From assembly GCA_002427535.1 (NCBI GenBank), contig DIRK01000008.1, positions 3,331 through 24,038 on the forward strand: 20,708 bases of DNA. Reading direction: 5' to 3'. Made by a program: the position numbers and the translations under genes. This DNA comes from Mageeibacillus sp. UBA5438 (GTDB lineage: Bacteria; Bacillota; Clostridia; Saccharofermentanales; DTU023). How positions within the stretch are numbered: position 1 is the stretch's first letter; the number at the start of each line of letters is the position of its first letter. This document shows, one piece after another, positions 1 through 7,789 of the stretch. The notes under the pieces were generated by a model. That model worked only from the letters and a program-made list of their open reading frames with translations, did no database searches and was not told where the DNA came from.

Positions 1-746
1 GGAATATGGGCTGGATGAATGACACCCTGTCCTATATGGAGCACGACTACTATGCCCGGGGAAAAGCGCATGAGAAGCTCTCGTTCTCCATGATGTACGC
101 CTTTTCGGAGCGCTTTATTTTGCCCTTCTCTCACGATGAGGTGGTGCACGGTAAGAAGTCGCTTTTAGGCCGCATGCCGGGTGACGACTGGCGACGCTTT
201 GCCTCGCTTCGCGCCTGTTACATGTACCAGATGTCGCATCCGGGGGCGAAGTTGAATTTCATGGGCAATGAGTACGCGCCTTATTTAGAGTGGCGCTACT
301 ATGAGGAGCTTGAGTGGTTTATGCTGGAGTATCCGCTCCACCGGGCGATGCATGGCTTTGTGCGCGAGTTGAATCATTTCTATCTGGAGCACAAGGCCCT
401 GTGGGAGGTCGACGATAGCTGGGAGGGCTTCTTGTGGCTTGATGCGGACGACCGCGAGCGGAGTGTTTATTCCTACGCGAGGCGCGCGCTTCATGAGGAA
501 CAGTTGATCCTGGTGCTGCTCAATATGACGCCCGCCTCCTATGAGCAATATCCTCTCAGGGTCCCCTATGAGGGGCGTTATCGCTTACTCTTGAATAGCG
601 ATGATCCGCTATACGGGGGCAGCGCTTACCAGGATTTAGATGTGGGTCGGGTATTTTTGTCGGAAGATTTAATACTCAAACTACCGGTCCCGCCTTTGGC
701 GGGAATGTACCTTCTCTACGAAGGAGAACAGGAAAAGGAGGCATAA
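1..746 (+). CDS. glgB: 1,4-alpha-glucan branching enzyme, C-terminal part (5' end outside window)
   Basis: Transfers alpha-1,4 glucan segments to make alpha-1,6 branches in glycogen (GH13, cytoplasm). The frame is open from the window edge, so the first visible ATG at base 6 is internal: it lies in the family motif NMGWMNDTLSYME. Next comes the conserved catalytic-domain block FSHDEVVHGKKSLLGRMPGD with the transition-state Asp region, then KLNFMGNEY, and a short all-beta C-terminal domain ending LPPLAGMYLLYEG-like. About 247 residues are visible, roughly the last third of a 630-740 residue protein. It is first of the visible glycogen genes: the stop is 4 bp before glgC, and the glgC ribosome binding site (AAAAGGAGG, 733-741) lies inside its last codons, suggesting coupled translation. 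Identity is very secure; the N-terminal domains and the promoter are not visible. Confidence 0.95.
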   Translation, partial: NMGWMNDTLSYMEHDYYARGKAHEKLSFSMMYAFSERFILPFSHDEVVHGKKSLLGRMPGDDWRRFASLRACYMYQMSHPGAKLNFMGNEYAPYLEWRYYEELEWFMLEYPLHRAMHGFVRELNHFYLEHKALWEVDDSWEGFLWLDADDRERSVYSYARRALHEEQLILVLLNMTPASYEQYPLRVPYEGRYRLLLNSDDPLYGGSAYQDLDVGRVFLSEDLILKLPVPPLAGMYLLYEGEQEKEA

Positions 747-750
747 GACG

Positions 751-2025
751 ATGGCCAAACAAGAGATCATCGCCATGATTCTGGCCGGAGGGCAGGGATC
801 GAGGCTCGGGGTCTTGACTGACTTCATCGCGAAACCGGCGGTCCCCTTTGGGAGCCGCTACCGGATCATCGATTTCCCTTTGAGTAATTGCATGAATTCG
901 GGGATTGAAACCGTCGGTGTCTTAACCCAGTACCAACCGCTTGAGCTGAACTCCTACATCGGGAACGGCCATTCCTGGGACTTGGACCGCAACAACGGCG
1001 GGACCTATATCTTGCCGCCTTATCTGAGCCAGGAGGGCAATGACTGGTACAAGGGGACGGCGAACGCGATCTACCAGAATATTCCCTTTATTGACGGCTT
1101 CCAACCGTCTTATGTGCTGATCTTATCCGGCGACCATATATACAAGATGGACTATGCCGCCATGGTGGCGCACCATATCGAGAAAAAGGCGGGCGCGACG
1201 ATTGCGGTGATTGAGGTGCCCTGGAGTGAGGCGCCTCGTTTCGGGATTATGGACACGGACGAACACGACCGGGTCATTGAGTTTCAGGAGAAACCTGAAC
1301 AGCCGAAAAATAATCTCGCCTCCATGGGCGTGTACTGTTTTTCCTGGGAGGTGTTGCGCGAAGTGCTGATCTTAGATGAGAACGATCCCGGGTCGAAAAA
1401 TGACTTCGGCGGCGATGTCATCCCCGGTATGATCGAGCGCGGCCTCGATGTATTCACCTGGCATTTTGACGGCTACTGGAAGGATGTGGGGACGGTCGGC
1501 TCGCTTTGGGAGTCCAATATGGACCTGTTAAAAGAGCCGAGCGCGATTAACCTGCGCGACCGGAGTTGGCCTGTTTATTCGAAGAACCCCCAGCGCCCTT
1601 CGCATTATTTCGGACCCAAAGCAGTGGTGAACAATATCGCGGTGACCGACGGGGCTGAAATTTTCGGCGAGGTCGAAAACAGCATTGTCGGTTACAACGT
1701 GATCGTGGAGGAGGGAGCCGTGGTCCGCGACTCGCTTCTCATGCCGGGGGCCTGTGTGAAAAAAGGCGCGGTCTTGACGCGCTGCATTGTGGGGATGAAT
1801 ACCATCATTGAAGAGGATGTCAGGGCGACGCCCGATGAACCGGGCGATGCCTTTATGTCCCCACTTTGTGAAGATGACATCACGGTGATCGCCCCCGGTC
1901 TTGTGATCCGAAAGGGCGCCCGCATCGCGGGCAACTCCATGGTGGGGCCGGGGCACGCGAAGACGCATCCTGATCGGGTGGCTGAAAGCCCCAACCAGGT
2001 GAGAAGGGAGATGGAGCTATGTTAA
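751..2025 (+). CDS. glgC: Glucose-1-phosphate adenylyltransferase, catalytic subunit
   Basis: Makes ADP-glucose from glucose-1-phosphate and ATP, the committed step of bacterial glycogen synthesis. The protein has 424 residues, normal for the family. The N-terminal nucleotidyltransferase fold carries LAGGQGSRLGVLT (pyrophosphorylase loop), AKPAVPFGSRYRIIDFPLSN, LTQYQPLELNSYI, the SGDHIYKMDY Asp motif, FQEKPEQPK and GYWKDVGTVGSLWE. The C-terminal third is a left-handed beta-helix of hexapeptide repeats (for example ENSIVGYNVIVEEGAVVRDS). The ATG at 751 is chosen because AAAAGGAGG sits 9 bp upstream. It overlaps glgD by 7 bp, the usual arrangement where GlgC and GlgD form a hetero-oligomer. GlgC retains all the catalytic signatures, so it is the active subunit. 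Confidence 0.97.
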   Translation: MAKQEIIAMILAGGQGSRLGVLTDFIAKPAVPFGSRYRIIDFPLSNCMNSGIETVGVLTQYQPLELNSYIGNGHSWDLDRNNGGTYILPPYLSQEGNDWYKGTANAIYQNIPFIDGFQPSYVLILSGDHIYKMDYAAMVAHHIEKKAGATIAVIEVPWSEAPRFGIMDTDEHDRVIEFQEKPEQPKNNLASMGVYCFSWEVLREVLILDENDPGSKNDFGGDVIPGMIERGLDVFTWHFDGYWKDVGTVGSLWESNMDLLKEPSAINLRDRSWPVYSKNPQRPSHYFGPKAVVNNIAVTDGAEIFGEVENSIVGYNVIVEEGAVVRDSLLMPGACVKKGAVLTRCIVGMNTIIEEDVRATPDEPGDAFMSPLCEDDITVIAPGLVIRKGARIAGNSMVGPGHAKTHPDRVAESPNQVRREMELC

Positions 2026-3128
2026 CGGACGCCATGGGCCTTATTTTGGCCGATAACCGACGCATCCAGCTGGGTGCCTTAAATCAGCCAAGAGCGCTTG
2101 CGGCCGTGCCCTTTGCCGGACGTTTTCGCATCATCGACTTTACCCTTTCTAACATGGTGAACTGCGGCATTAAGCGCATCGGTGTCGTCGCGCTCACGCG
2201 CTACAAGTCACTCATGGACCATGTGGGCACAGGCTCCTGGTGGGACCTTGACCGCATGCGTCAGGGACTTTACCTGATCCCGCCCTATATCAACCCGGTG
2301 ACCCGGGCGCCTGACCGCACGGACGCGCAGGGCATTATTGACTATGTGGAAAGCGGCGATCAGAAATATGTGTTTATTTCCGCGGGCGACTATGTGTCCA
2401 ACGTGCATTACCGACCGCTTTTAGACAGCCACAAGGCTTCGGGCGCCGACATGTCGGTGTATTACGCAAGGGACGGAAAAAAAGAAAGCGCGCTGTCACT
2501 TGCGATTGAGACCGATGAGGATTCCCGGATCACGGGCCTGATGGTGGACTTCCCATACAGCGCGAGTGAATTGAATGCCTTTGGTCTCCTCGTGATTGAA
2601 AAGGATTTATTGATCCGCATCCTGACCGAGATGATGGCCCGCGGCATCGCCGATTTTTCCATCCTCGGCCTGCTCCAGCTTTACGACCGCTTTAACATAA
2701 GGGCGGTGGAGCATAAGGGGCTTTTGTTTCGCATCTACGATATCCGAAGCTACTTTGAAGCCTCGATGAGCATGCTGGACGATGAGATCCGGCGGGGGCT
2801 TTTCTCCCACGACCGCCCCATCTACACGAAGGTTAAAAATGAGGCGCCCTGTATTGTCTCCCCTGAGAGCGGGCATGTGGACAATGTCTTGTCATCGGAC
2901 GGCTGCGTCATCATGGGGGAAGTGAAAAACAGTGTCCTTTTCAGAGGCTGTGTCATCGGGCGCAACGCCCGGGTGACGAACAGCGTACTGTTTCAGGATG
3001 TGCAGATCTCGGAAGGCGTCGTCTTGGATCATGTGATCGTGGACAAGAACAGTGTGATTAAAATGGGAGGGCGTCTGCTCGGTCAGCCGGGCTATCCGAT
3101 CGTCATCGGCAAGAATTCGATTGTCTAA
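2019..3128 (+). CDS. glgD: Glucose-1-phosphate adenylyltransferase-like subunit GlgD
   Basis: A paralogue of GlgC that in Bacillota associates with GlgC and modulates activity; alone it is usually poorly active or inactive. The 369-residue protein keeps the fold (AVPFAGRFRIIDFTLSNMVN, GSWWDLDR, then a C-terminal hexapeptide beta-helix such as KNSVLFRGCVIGRNARVTNS). The pyrophosphorylase loop is degenerate: GLILADNRRIQLGALNQPR replaces the GGxGxRL signature, and AGDYVSN replaces the catalytic SGDHIYKMD. These changes are typical of GlgD and show loss of catalysis. The start ATG at 2019 lies within the end of glgC, with a GAGAAGGGAG ribosome binding site at 2001-2010. It is followed 13 bp later by glgA. 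Confidence 0.95.
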   Translation: MLTDAMGLILADNRRIQLGALNQPRALAAVPFAGRFRIIDFTLSNMVNCGIKRIGVVALTRYKSLMDHVGTGSWWDLDRMRQGLYLIPPYINPVTRAPDRTDAQGIIDYVESGDQKYVFISAGDYVSNVHYRPLLDSHKASGADMSVYYARDGKKESALSLAIETDEDSRITGLMVDFPYSASELNAFGLLVIEKDLLIRILTEMMARGIADFSILGLLQLYDRFNIRAVEHKGLLFRIYDIRSYFEASMSMLDDEIRRGLFSHDRPIYTKVKNEAPCIVSPESGHVDNVLSSDGCVIMGEVKNSVLFRGCVIGRNARVTNSVLFQDVQISEGVVLDHVIVDKNSVIKMGGRLLGQPGYPIVIGKNSIV

Positions 3129-3141
3129 GGAGGACCTGTAA

Positions 3142-4590
3142 GTGAAAATACTTTATGTCACCTCGGAGATGGTGCCCTTGGCCTCCACGGGGGGCTTAGG
3201 CGATGTGTCGGGCTCATTGCCCGGGGCCTTGAGGCGCCTCGGCCACGATGTTCGGGTCATCATGCCGCTCTACAAGACGATCAAGGAGTCCTATGCCTCA
3301 CAGTTGCAGTTTGTCCGCTGGTCGATCATCCGTTTGGGATGGCGCACCATGTACAGCGGTTTATTTCAGATGGAGGTGAACGGGGTTCCCCTGTACCTCA
3401 TCGATAATGACTTTTATTTCGGTCATGACAGCCTGTATATTGACTATTCTTTTGACATTGAGCGCTTTTCCTTTTTCCAACGCGCGGTGTTGGAAGCCTT
3501 GGGCGAGCCGATGGATTTTTTCCCGGATCTGTTGCATTTGAATGACTGGCAGTCCGGCATGATCCCGGTGCTGTTAGAGAGCCACTACCAAAAGAACGGG
3601 TATTTTACGGATCTTCGGACTCTTTTGACGATCCACAACTTAAAGCACCAGGGGATTCACGGGCGCGAGAATGTCATGGACCTGTTCGATCTGTCGGATG
3701 ACTACATGACCGAGGACAAGGTGTTAAAGGACGGTTCGCCGAATTTTTTGAAGGCGGGCATTGTGTTCGCAAACCGTGTGTCCACGGTGTCGCCGACCTA
3801 CGCCAAGGAAATCACGACGGCGTATTTCGGCGAAGGGCTGGACCAGCTCCTTTTGTCTTTTGGTTGGAAATTGACAGGGATTTTGAACGGTATCGACACG
3901 GAGCTCTACGACCCTGAAACGGATCCGGAGCTTGCGTCCTCTTATTCTTTGAAGTCCTGGATGAAGGGCAAGGCCGCCTGCAAGAAGGCTTTGCAGCAGG
4001 AGTGCCATTTGCCGAAAGAACCCAAAATACCGCTTCTTTCCATGGTGACCCGCCTTGATGCGCAAAAGGGCTTGGATCTCCTGCTCCATATCCTCGATGA
4101 GTTGTTGGAGGAGGATGTGCAGTTTGTGCTCTTAGGGACGGGGGATCCTGCCTATGAAAAGGCGCTGTCGGAGATTGAATCGCGGCACCCGGGAAAGATG
4201 CGCGCGCTTATCACCTACGATCGTCTGCTTTCCAGGCGTATCTATGCAGGTTCCGACCTTTTCCTCATGCCCTCGCTTTTTGAACCCTGCGGGCTTTCCC
4301 AGATGATCGCCATGCGCTACGGCACCCTGCCGTTGGTGCGTCAGACGGGCGGTTTGGCGGATACGGTGGAGGCATACAACAAGTACGAAAAGACGGGGAC
4401 GGGTTTTGGCTTTTTGAACATCAACGCCCATGAACTGCTTTACACGGCCAAAGAGGCGGTCGAACTCTACCGTGAGGATCGTGAAGCCTGGTCGAATATG
4501 GTGCAGCAGGCGATGTCGGGAGACTATTCCTGGACGCGTTCGGCCAAAACATATGAAACGCTTTACGAAGCTATTTTAGAGGAGCGTTAA
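3142..4590 (+). CDS. glgA: Glycogen synthase (ADP-glucose glucosyltransferase, GT5)
   Basis: Elongates alpha-1,4 glucan chains using ADP-glucose. The 482-residue GT-B protein shows the GT5 landmarks: N-terminal YVTSEMVPLASTGGLGDVSG, HLNDWQSGMIP, TIHNLKHQG, VSTVSPTYAKEI, GILNGIDTELYDP, MVTRLDAQKGLDLL (R304, K309) and the acceptor/donor motif LFEPCGLSQM (E381). The start is a GTG with a strong AAGGAGG at 3127-3133, which overlaps the glgD stop. One oddity is that residue 15, Lys in the E. coli KTGGL motif, is Ser here (STGGL). I believe Ser- or Ala-containing versions occur in some clostridial synthases, so this need not abolish activity. It lies in the middle of the glg operon. Confidence 0.95.
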   Translation: MKILYVTSEMVPLASTGGLGDVSGSLPGALRRLGHDVRVIMPLYKTIKESYASQLQFVRWSIIRLGWRTMYSGLFQMEVNGVPLYLIDNDFYFGHDSLYIDYSFDIERFSFFQRAVLEALGEPMDFFPDLLHLNDWQSGMIPVLLESHYQKNGYFTDLRTLLTIHNLKHQGIHGRENVMDLFDLSDDYMTEDKVLKDGSPNFLKAGIVFANRVSTVSPTYAKEITTAYFGEGLDQLLLSFGWKLTGILNGIDTELYDPETDPELASSYSLKSWMKGKAACKKALQQECHLPKEPKIPLLSMVTRLDAQKGLDLLLHILDELLEEDVQFVLLGTGDPAYEKALSEIESRHPGKMRALITYDRLLSRRIYAGSDLFLMPSLFEPCGLSQMIAMRYGTLPLVRQTGGLADTVEAYNKYEKTGTGFGFLNINAHELLYTAKEAVELYREDREAWSNMVQQAMSGDYSWTRSAKTYETLYEAILEER

Positions 4591-4593
4591 TCA

Positions 4594-6525
4594 TTGATAC
4601 ATTTTTCGCATGATGTGAGCCAAGCCTTTTATCGTGATCCGATGGGGGCGGTTGCCTGTGGCAGCACGCTACGACTGCGTGTGGCTGTGGAAGAAAAGGC
4701 CGAGGTCGCGTCACTTCGCCTGTTCTATGTGTACGGGCTGCCGCCCGTGCGTGAGAGTTTTCTTCCGATGAAGCGGATCTCAAAAAATGAGGGCCACTCG
4801 GTGTATGAGTGTTCCCTCCAAATGGACCATGAGCCGGGGTTGTTCTACTACTGGTTTGAGGCACAGCTTTTGGACGGGCGCTACCGCTGGGGTTTTCCGG
4901 ACGAGGACACCCGCGGTGTTATGGCGAAGACCTCTAGGGTCAGTTCTGATTTTAAGGTGGACGGGACGGAATTGATTCCGGCTTTTCAGGTGACGGTACA
5001 CCAAAAAGATTTCAAGACCCCTGACTGGATGAAGGGTGCTTTGCTGTACCAGATTTTCCCGGACCGTTTCAGCCGGGGCAAAGACTTTGATGGCGATTAT
5101 GCCCGCTCCCTCATGCATTATCCGGAGCGCATCTGGCACGAAAACTGGGATGAGGAGGTCGATTTTGAGGGGAAGGAACCCGTGGGGTATGAGGCCTGCG
5201 ATTTTTTTGGCGGTACGTTAAACGGCATCCGCGAATACCTGACGGAACTGTCGCTTAAGGGCATTAATGTGCTTTATTTGAATCCTGTCTTTCAGTCCAA
5301 GTCGAATCACCGCTACGACACGGGCGACTACCTGAAGGTGGATCCGCTGTTGGGTACCCATGAGGATCTCATCGCGCTTTTTATTGAGGCAAAAGCCTTG
5401 GGTATCCGTGTGATCCTGGATGGCGTGTTCAGCCACACGGGGGCGGACAGTCTTTATTTCAACCGCTTCGGCCGTTACGATTCGGTGGGGGCCTGGCAGG
5501 CGGTGTGTGAAGGGCAGGTTTCCGATTACACCTCCTGGTATCGTTTCTCGCATGAGATGCAAGACGCGATGGACGGACCGCGCTATGAGTGCTGGTGGGA
5601 TTTTCCGGAGCTTCCGAATGTGGAGGAGGACGATCTGTCTTACCGTGCGTTTATCGCTGGCAAGGACGGAGTCCTCGCCTATTGGTTAAGGCAGGGGTGC
5701 TCGGGCTTTCGCCTCGATGTCTCCGATGAGTTGCCTGATTCTTTTTTGCGGCTGTTGCGAGCGCGCGTGAAAACAGAGTCCGAGGACGCGCTTGTCATGG
5801 GGGAGGTCTGGGAGGAACCGACGGCTAAGATCAGCTACGGGACTTACCGTGATTTCTTGTTTGGGAATACGCATGACTGCGTGATGGGCTATCCCTTCCG
5901 CAGGGATGTGATTGCTTTTTTGACTGATGAGATCGATGCTCGTGAGCTCGGTTTTGCGTTTGAGAAGATGCTGTCGATTACGCCAAAAGAAGCGCTTTAT
6001 GCGCAGATGAACCTTTTGGGCAGTCACGATACGGAGCGGATTGTGACGAAACTGTCGGGGAAGCCGAAACCTGACAACCGGAAAGAACAGGCGACTGCGC
6101 ACCTGAGCGATGATGAGCGGGCGAAGGGGGAGAAACGACTGCTGGCTGCCTCCTTGTTACAGCTGGCCTTCCCGGGCGCGACCGCTGTTTATTACGGCGA
6201 TGAGTTTGCCATGGAGGGTTATGACGATCCCTTTAATCGCAGGACTTTTCCAAGAGAAGGGGATCGGCCGAAAAATGAGATGTCCACGCGTCTTTGGGAG
6301 TTAGTCCGTCTGAAACACGATGCCAAGGTACTGCGCACGGGCTTTTTTGAAATGATTGAGGCCCACGATGACCGGCTTATTATGCGCCGATTCTTCGATG
6401 AGGAGGGAAGGGATGCCTTCGGGCATCTTCCCGACGGCCCCTCGGAGGCGATTATTACGGTGTGCCGTTCGCCTGTTCCTTCGGGAGCCGTGTTTTTCGG
6501 AGATGCCCGGGTTTTCTACTTTTAA
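4594..6525 (+). CDS. GH13 alpha-glucan hydrolase, neopullulanase/cyclomaltodextrinase-like
   Basis: Predicted cytoplasmic enzyme hydrolysing maltodextrins, cyclodextrins or pullulan-type links; no signal peptide is seen. The 643 residues start with an about 120-residue beta domain of the type found in cyclomaltodextrinases (LRLFYVYGLPPVRESF, GLFYYWFEAQL). The barrel follows: LLYQIFPDRFSRG, LYLNPVFQSKSNHRYDTGDY, region I D276-H281 (DGVFSH), nucleophile D375 (GFRLDVSDE), acid/base E404 (VMGEVWEE) and D479 (GSHDTER). All three catalytic acids are present. The C-terminal beta domain is short. The start is TTG at 4594, 3 bp after glgA, with AGAGGAG at 4578-4584; no better start is seen. It is the last gene of the glycogen operon and its stop is 4 bp from the convergent phosphofructokinase stop. 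Exact substrate cannot be read from sequence. Confidence 0.88.
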   Translation: MIHFSHDVSQAFYRDPMGAVACGSTLRLRVAVEEKAEVASLRLFYVYGLPPVRESFLPMKRISKNEGHSVYECSLQMDHEPGLFYYWFEAQLLDGRYRWGFPDEDTRGVMAKTSRVSSDFKVDGTELIPAFQVTVHQKDFKTPDWMKGALLYQIFPDRFSRGKDFDGDYARSLMHYPERIWHENWDEEVDFEGKEPVGYEACDFFGGTLNGIREYLTELSLKGINVLYLNPVFQSKSNHRYDTGDYLKVDPLLGTHEDLIALFIEAKALGIRVILDGVFSHTGADSLYFNRFGRYDSVGAWQAVCEGQVSDYTSWYRFSHEMQDAMDGPRYECWWDFPELPNVEEDDLSYRAFIAGKDGVLAYWLRQGCSGFRLDVSDELPDSFLRLLRARVKTESEDALVMGEVWEEPTAKISYGTYRDFLFGNTHDCVMGYPFRRDVIAFLTDEIDARELGFAFEKMLSITPKEALYAQMNLLGSHDTERIVTKLSGKPKPDNRKEQATAHLSDDERAKGEKRLLAASLLQLAFPGATAVYYGDEFAMEGYDDPFNRRTFPREGDRPKNEMSTRLWELVRLKHDAKVLRTGFFEMIEAHDDRLIMRRFFDEEGRDAFGHLPDGPSEAIITVCRSPVPSGAVFFGDARVFYF

Positions 6526-6529
6526 GTCT

Positions 6530-7771
6530 CTATTTTGCTAGGATCTTTTTCAGCCTCGCAAAGCGCGGCAGGCCGTTTTCGTGGATCTGCTTTGGCTCTC
6601 CGCCGATGAGGGGAAGGCAGTAGTCGATGAACGCTTGGGTGACGCCGTTTCCTTCTTCGTTGATCCAGTCGAGGGGGACGGTTTTTTCAGTGTTCGCGAC
6701 TTTTTCAAGCGGGATATGGACGATGTCGACGCCGTAGTCTTGGCCGGGTTTTCGTTCGAATCCCATCATGACGCCGGTGGTGCCGGAAATGGCGGCTTTC
6801 ACGCCTTCTCTTCCGGCCCTCAAGGCTTCCTCGATGTCGACGCCTGAGGCGCAGTGCGCGGCGGAGCGCTGGAGGAGTGAGAATTCGATGCCTCGCACCT
6901 TGATGCCTAATGCTTCGCCTAAGCGCTCGGCTAATAACTGGGCGGTACCGCCCAGTTGTTTATGGCCAAAGGCGTCTGTTTTTCTCGCGGAGAGCTGTTC
7001 GACGACCAGCTGTCCGTCTTTTGTCTTTATGCCTTCGGAGACACTGATCAACACAATGTTCTTTTCTTTTAAGATTTTTTTAGCGTCACGGATCATCTTG
7101 TCTTCGTCAAAGGGGCGTTCGGGCAAGTAGACAAGGTCAGGCCCGCGCTCGATGACAGAGGCGAGGGCAGAGGCGCCTGCGAGCCAGCCGGCGTGGCGGC
7201 CCATGCATTCAAAGACCACCGCCATGGGGGTGTGGTAAGAGTGGGTGTCGTGCCAGACTTCGGAGATGGCGGTGGCCACGTATCGGGCGGCCGATCCGAA
7301 GCCGGGGCAGTGGTCGGTGCCGTAAAGGTCGTTGTCGACGGTTTTCGGGATCCCGATGACGCGGCATTCGTAGTCGTTCTTTTCAAGATAGCGCTTGACT
7401 TTGTGGCAGGTGTCCATGGAGTCGTTGCCGCCGTTGTAAAAGAAGTAGCGGATGTCGTATTTTTTGAAGATTTCTAAGATCCTTTGGTAGTCCGTGTCAT
7501 CGACGTCGGGGTCGGCGAGCTTGTAACGGCAGGTGCCCAGGATGGAGGAGGGGGTTCCTGTCAGGTATTCGAGCTCTTTTTTATCTTCGAGCGTGATGTC
7601 GTAAAGCTCATCGTTTAGGATACCCTCGATGCCGTGGCGCATGCCGTAAACACGCCCGATGATCTCGGGGTGTTCGAGCGCTTCTAAGAAGACGCCCGCC
7701 GCGCTTGAGTTGATGACGGATGTGGGGCCGCCGGATTGTCCGAAGACGAGATTACCTTTTAATGTGTTCAT
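6530..7771 (-). CDS. pfp: 6-phosphofructokinase, probably pyrophosphate-dependent
   Basis: Phosphorylates fructose-6-phosphate in glycolysis. The 413-residue protein has the PFK signatures: GQSGGPTSVIN near the N-terminus, GGNDSMDT (114-121), PKTVDND (142-148) and MGRHAGWLA (190-198). Two positions point to pyrophosphate rather than ATP as donor: Asp at 117 where ATP enzymes have the second Gly of GGDGS, and Lys in PKTVDND where ATP enzymes have PGTIDND. Length above 400 also fits the PPi group. The start is ATG with AGGAGG 6 bp upstream. It starts 18 bp after the ABC permease and is probably cotranscribed with it. Donor specificity is inferred from these residues and was not tested. A 22-bp perfect palindrome lies inside the gene (6936-6957). 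Confidence 0.9.
   Translation of the reverse strand: MNTLKGNLVFGQSGGPTSVINSSAAGVFLEALEHPEIIGRVYGMRHGIEGILNDELYDITLEDKKELEYLTGTPSSILGTCRYKLADPDVDDTDYQRILEIFKKYDIRYFFYNGGNDSMDTCHKVKRYLEKNDYECRVIGIPKTVDNDLYGTDHCPGFGSAARYVATAISEVWHDTHSYHTPMAVVFECMGRHAGWLAGASALASVIERGPDLVYLPERPFDEDKMIRDAKKILKEKNIVLISVSEGIKTKDGQLVVEQLSARKTDAFGHKQLGGTAQLLAERLGEALGIKVRGIEFSLLQRSAAHCASGVDIEEALRAGREGVKAAISGTTGVMMGFERKPGQDYGVDIVHIPLEKVANTEKTVPLDWINEEGNGVTQAFIDYCLPLIGGEPKQIHENGLPRFARLKKILAK
6936..6957. repeat. 22-bp perfect palindrome inside the phosphofructokinase gene
   Basis: The half-site AACTGGGCGGT is followed directly by its exact reverse complement, with two more complementary pairs on each side after one mismatch. 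It encodes QLGGTAQL of the phosphofructokinase. As RNA it would give a 9-bp GC-rich stem with a GUAC loop. No T-tract follows, so it is not a terminator. It may simply be a product of codon choice in a glycine-rich stretch. Confidence 0.6.
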
Positions 7772-7789
7772 GTAAGCCTCCTAGGTTAT

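Noticed and set aside
1..20. Possible extra copy of the 10381 repeat (GGAATATGGGCTGGATGAAT)
   Set aside because: It encodes the conserved NMGWMN of GlgB, so the likeness is a coincidence of coding sequence.
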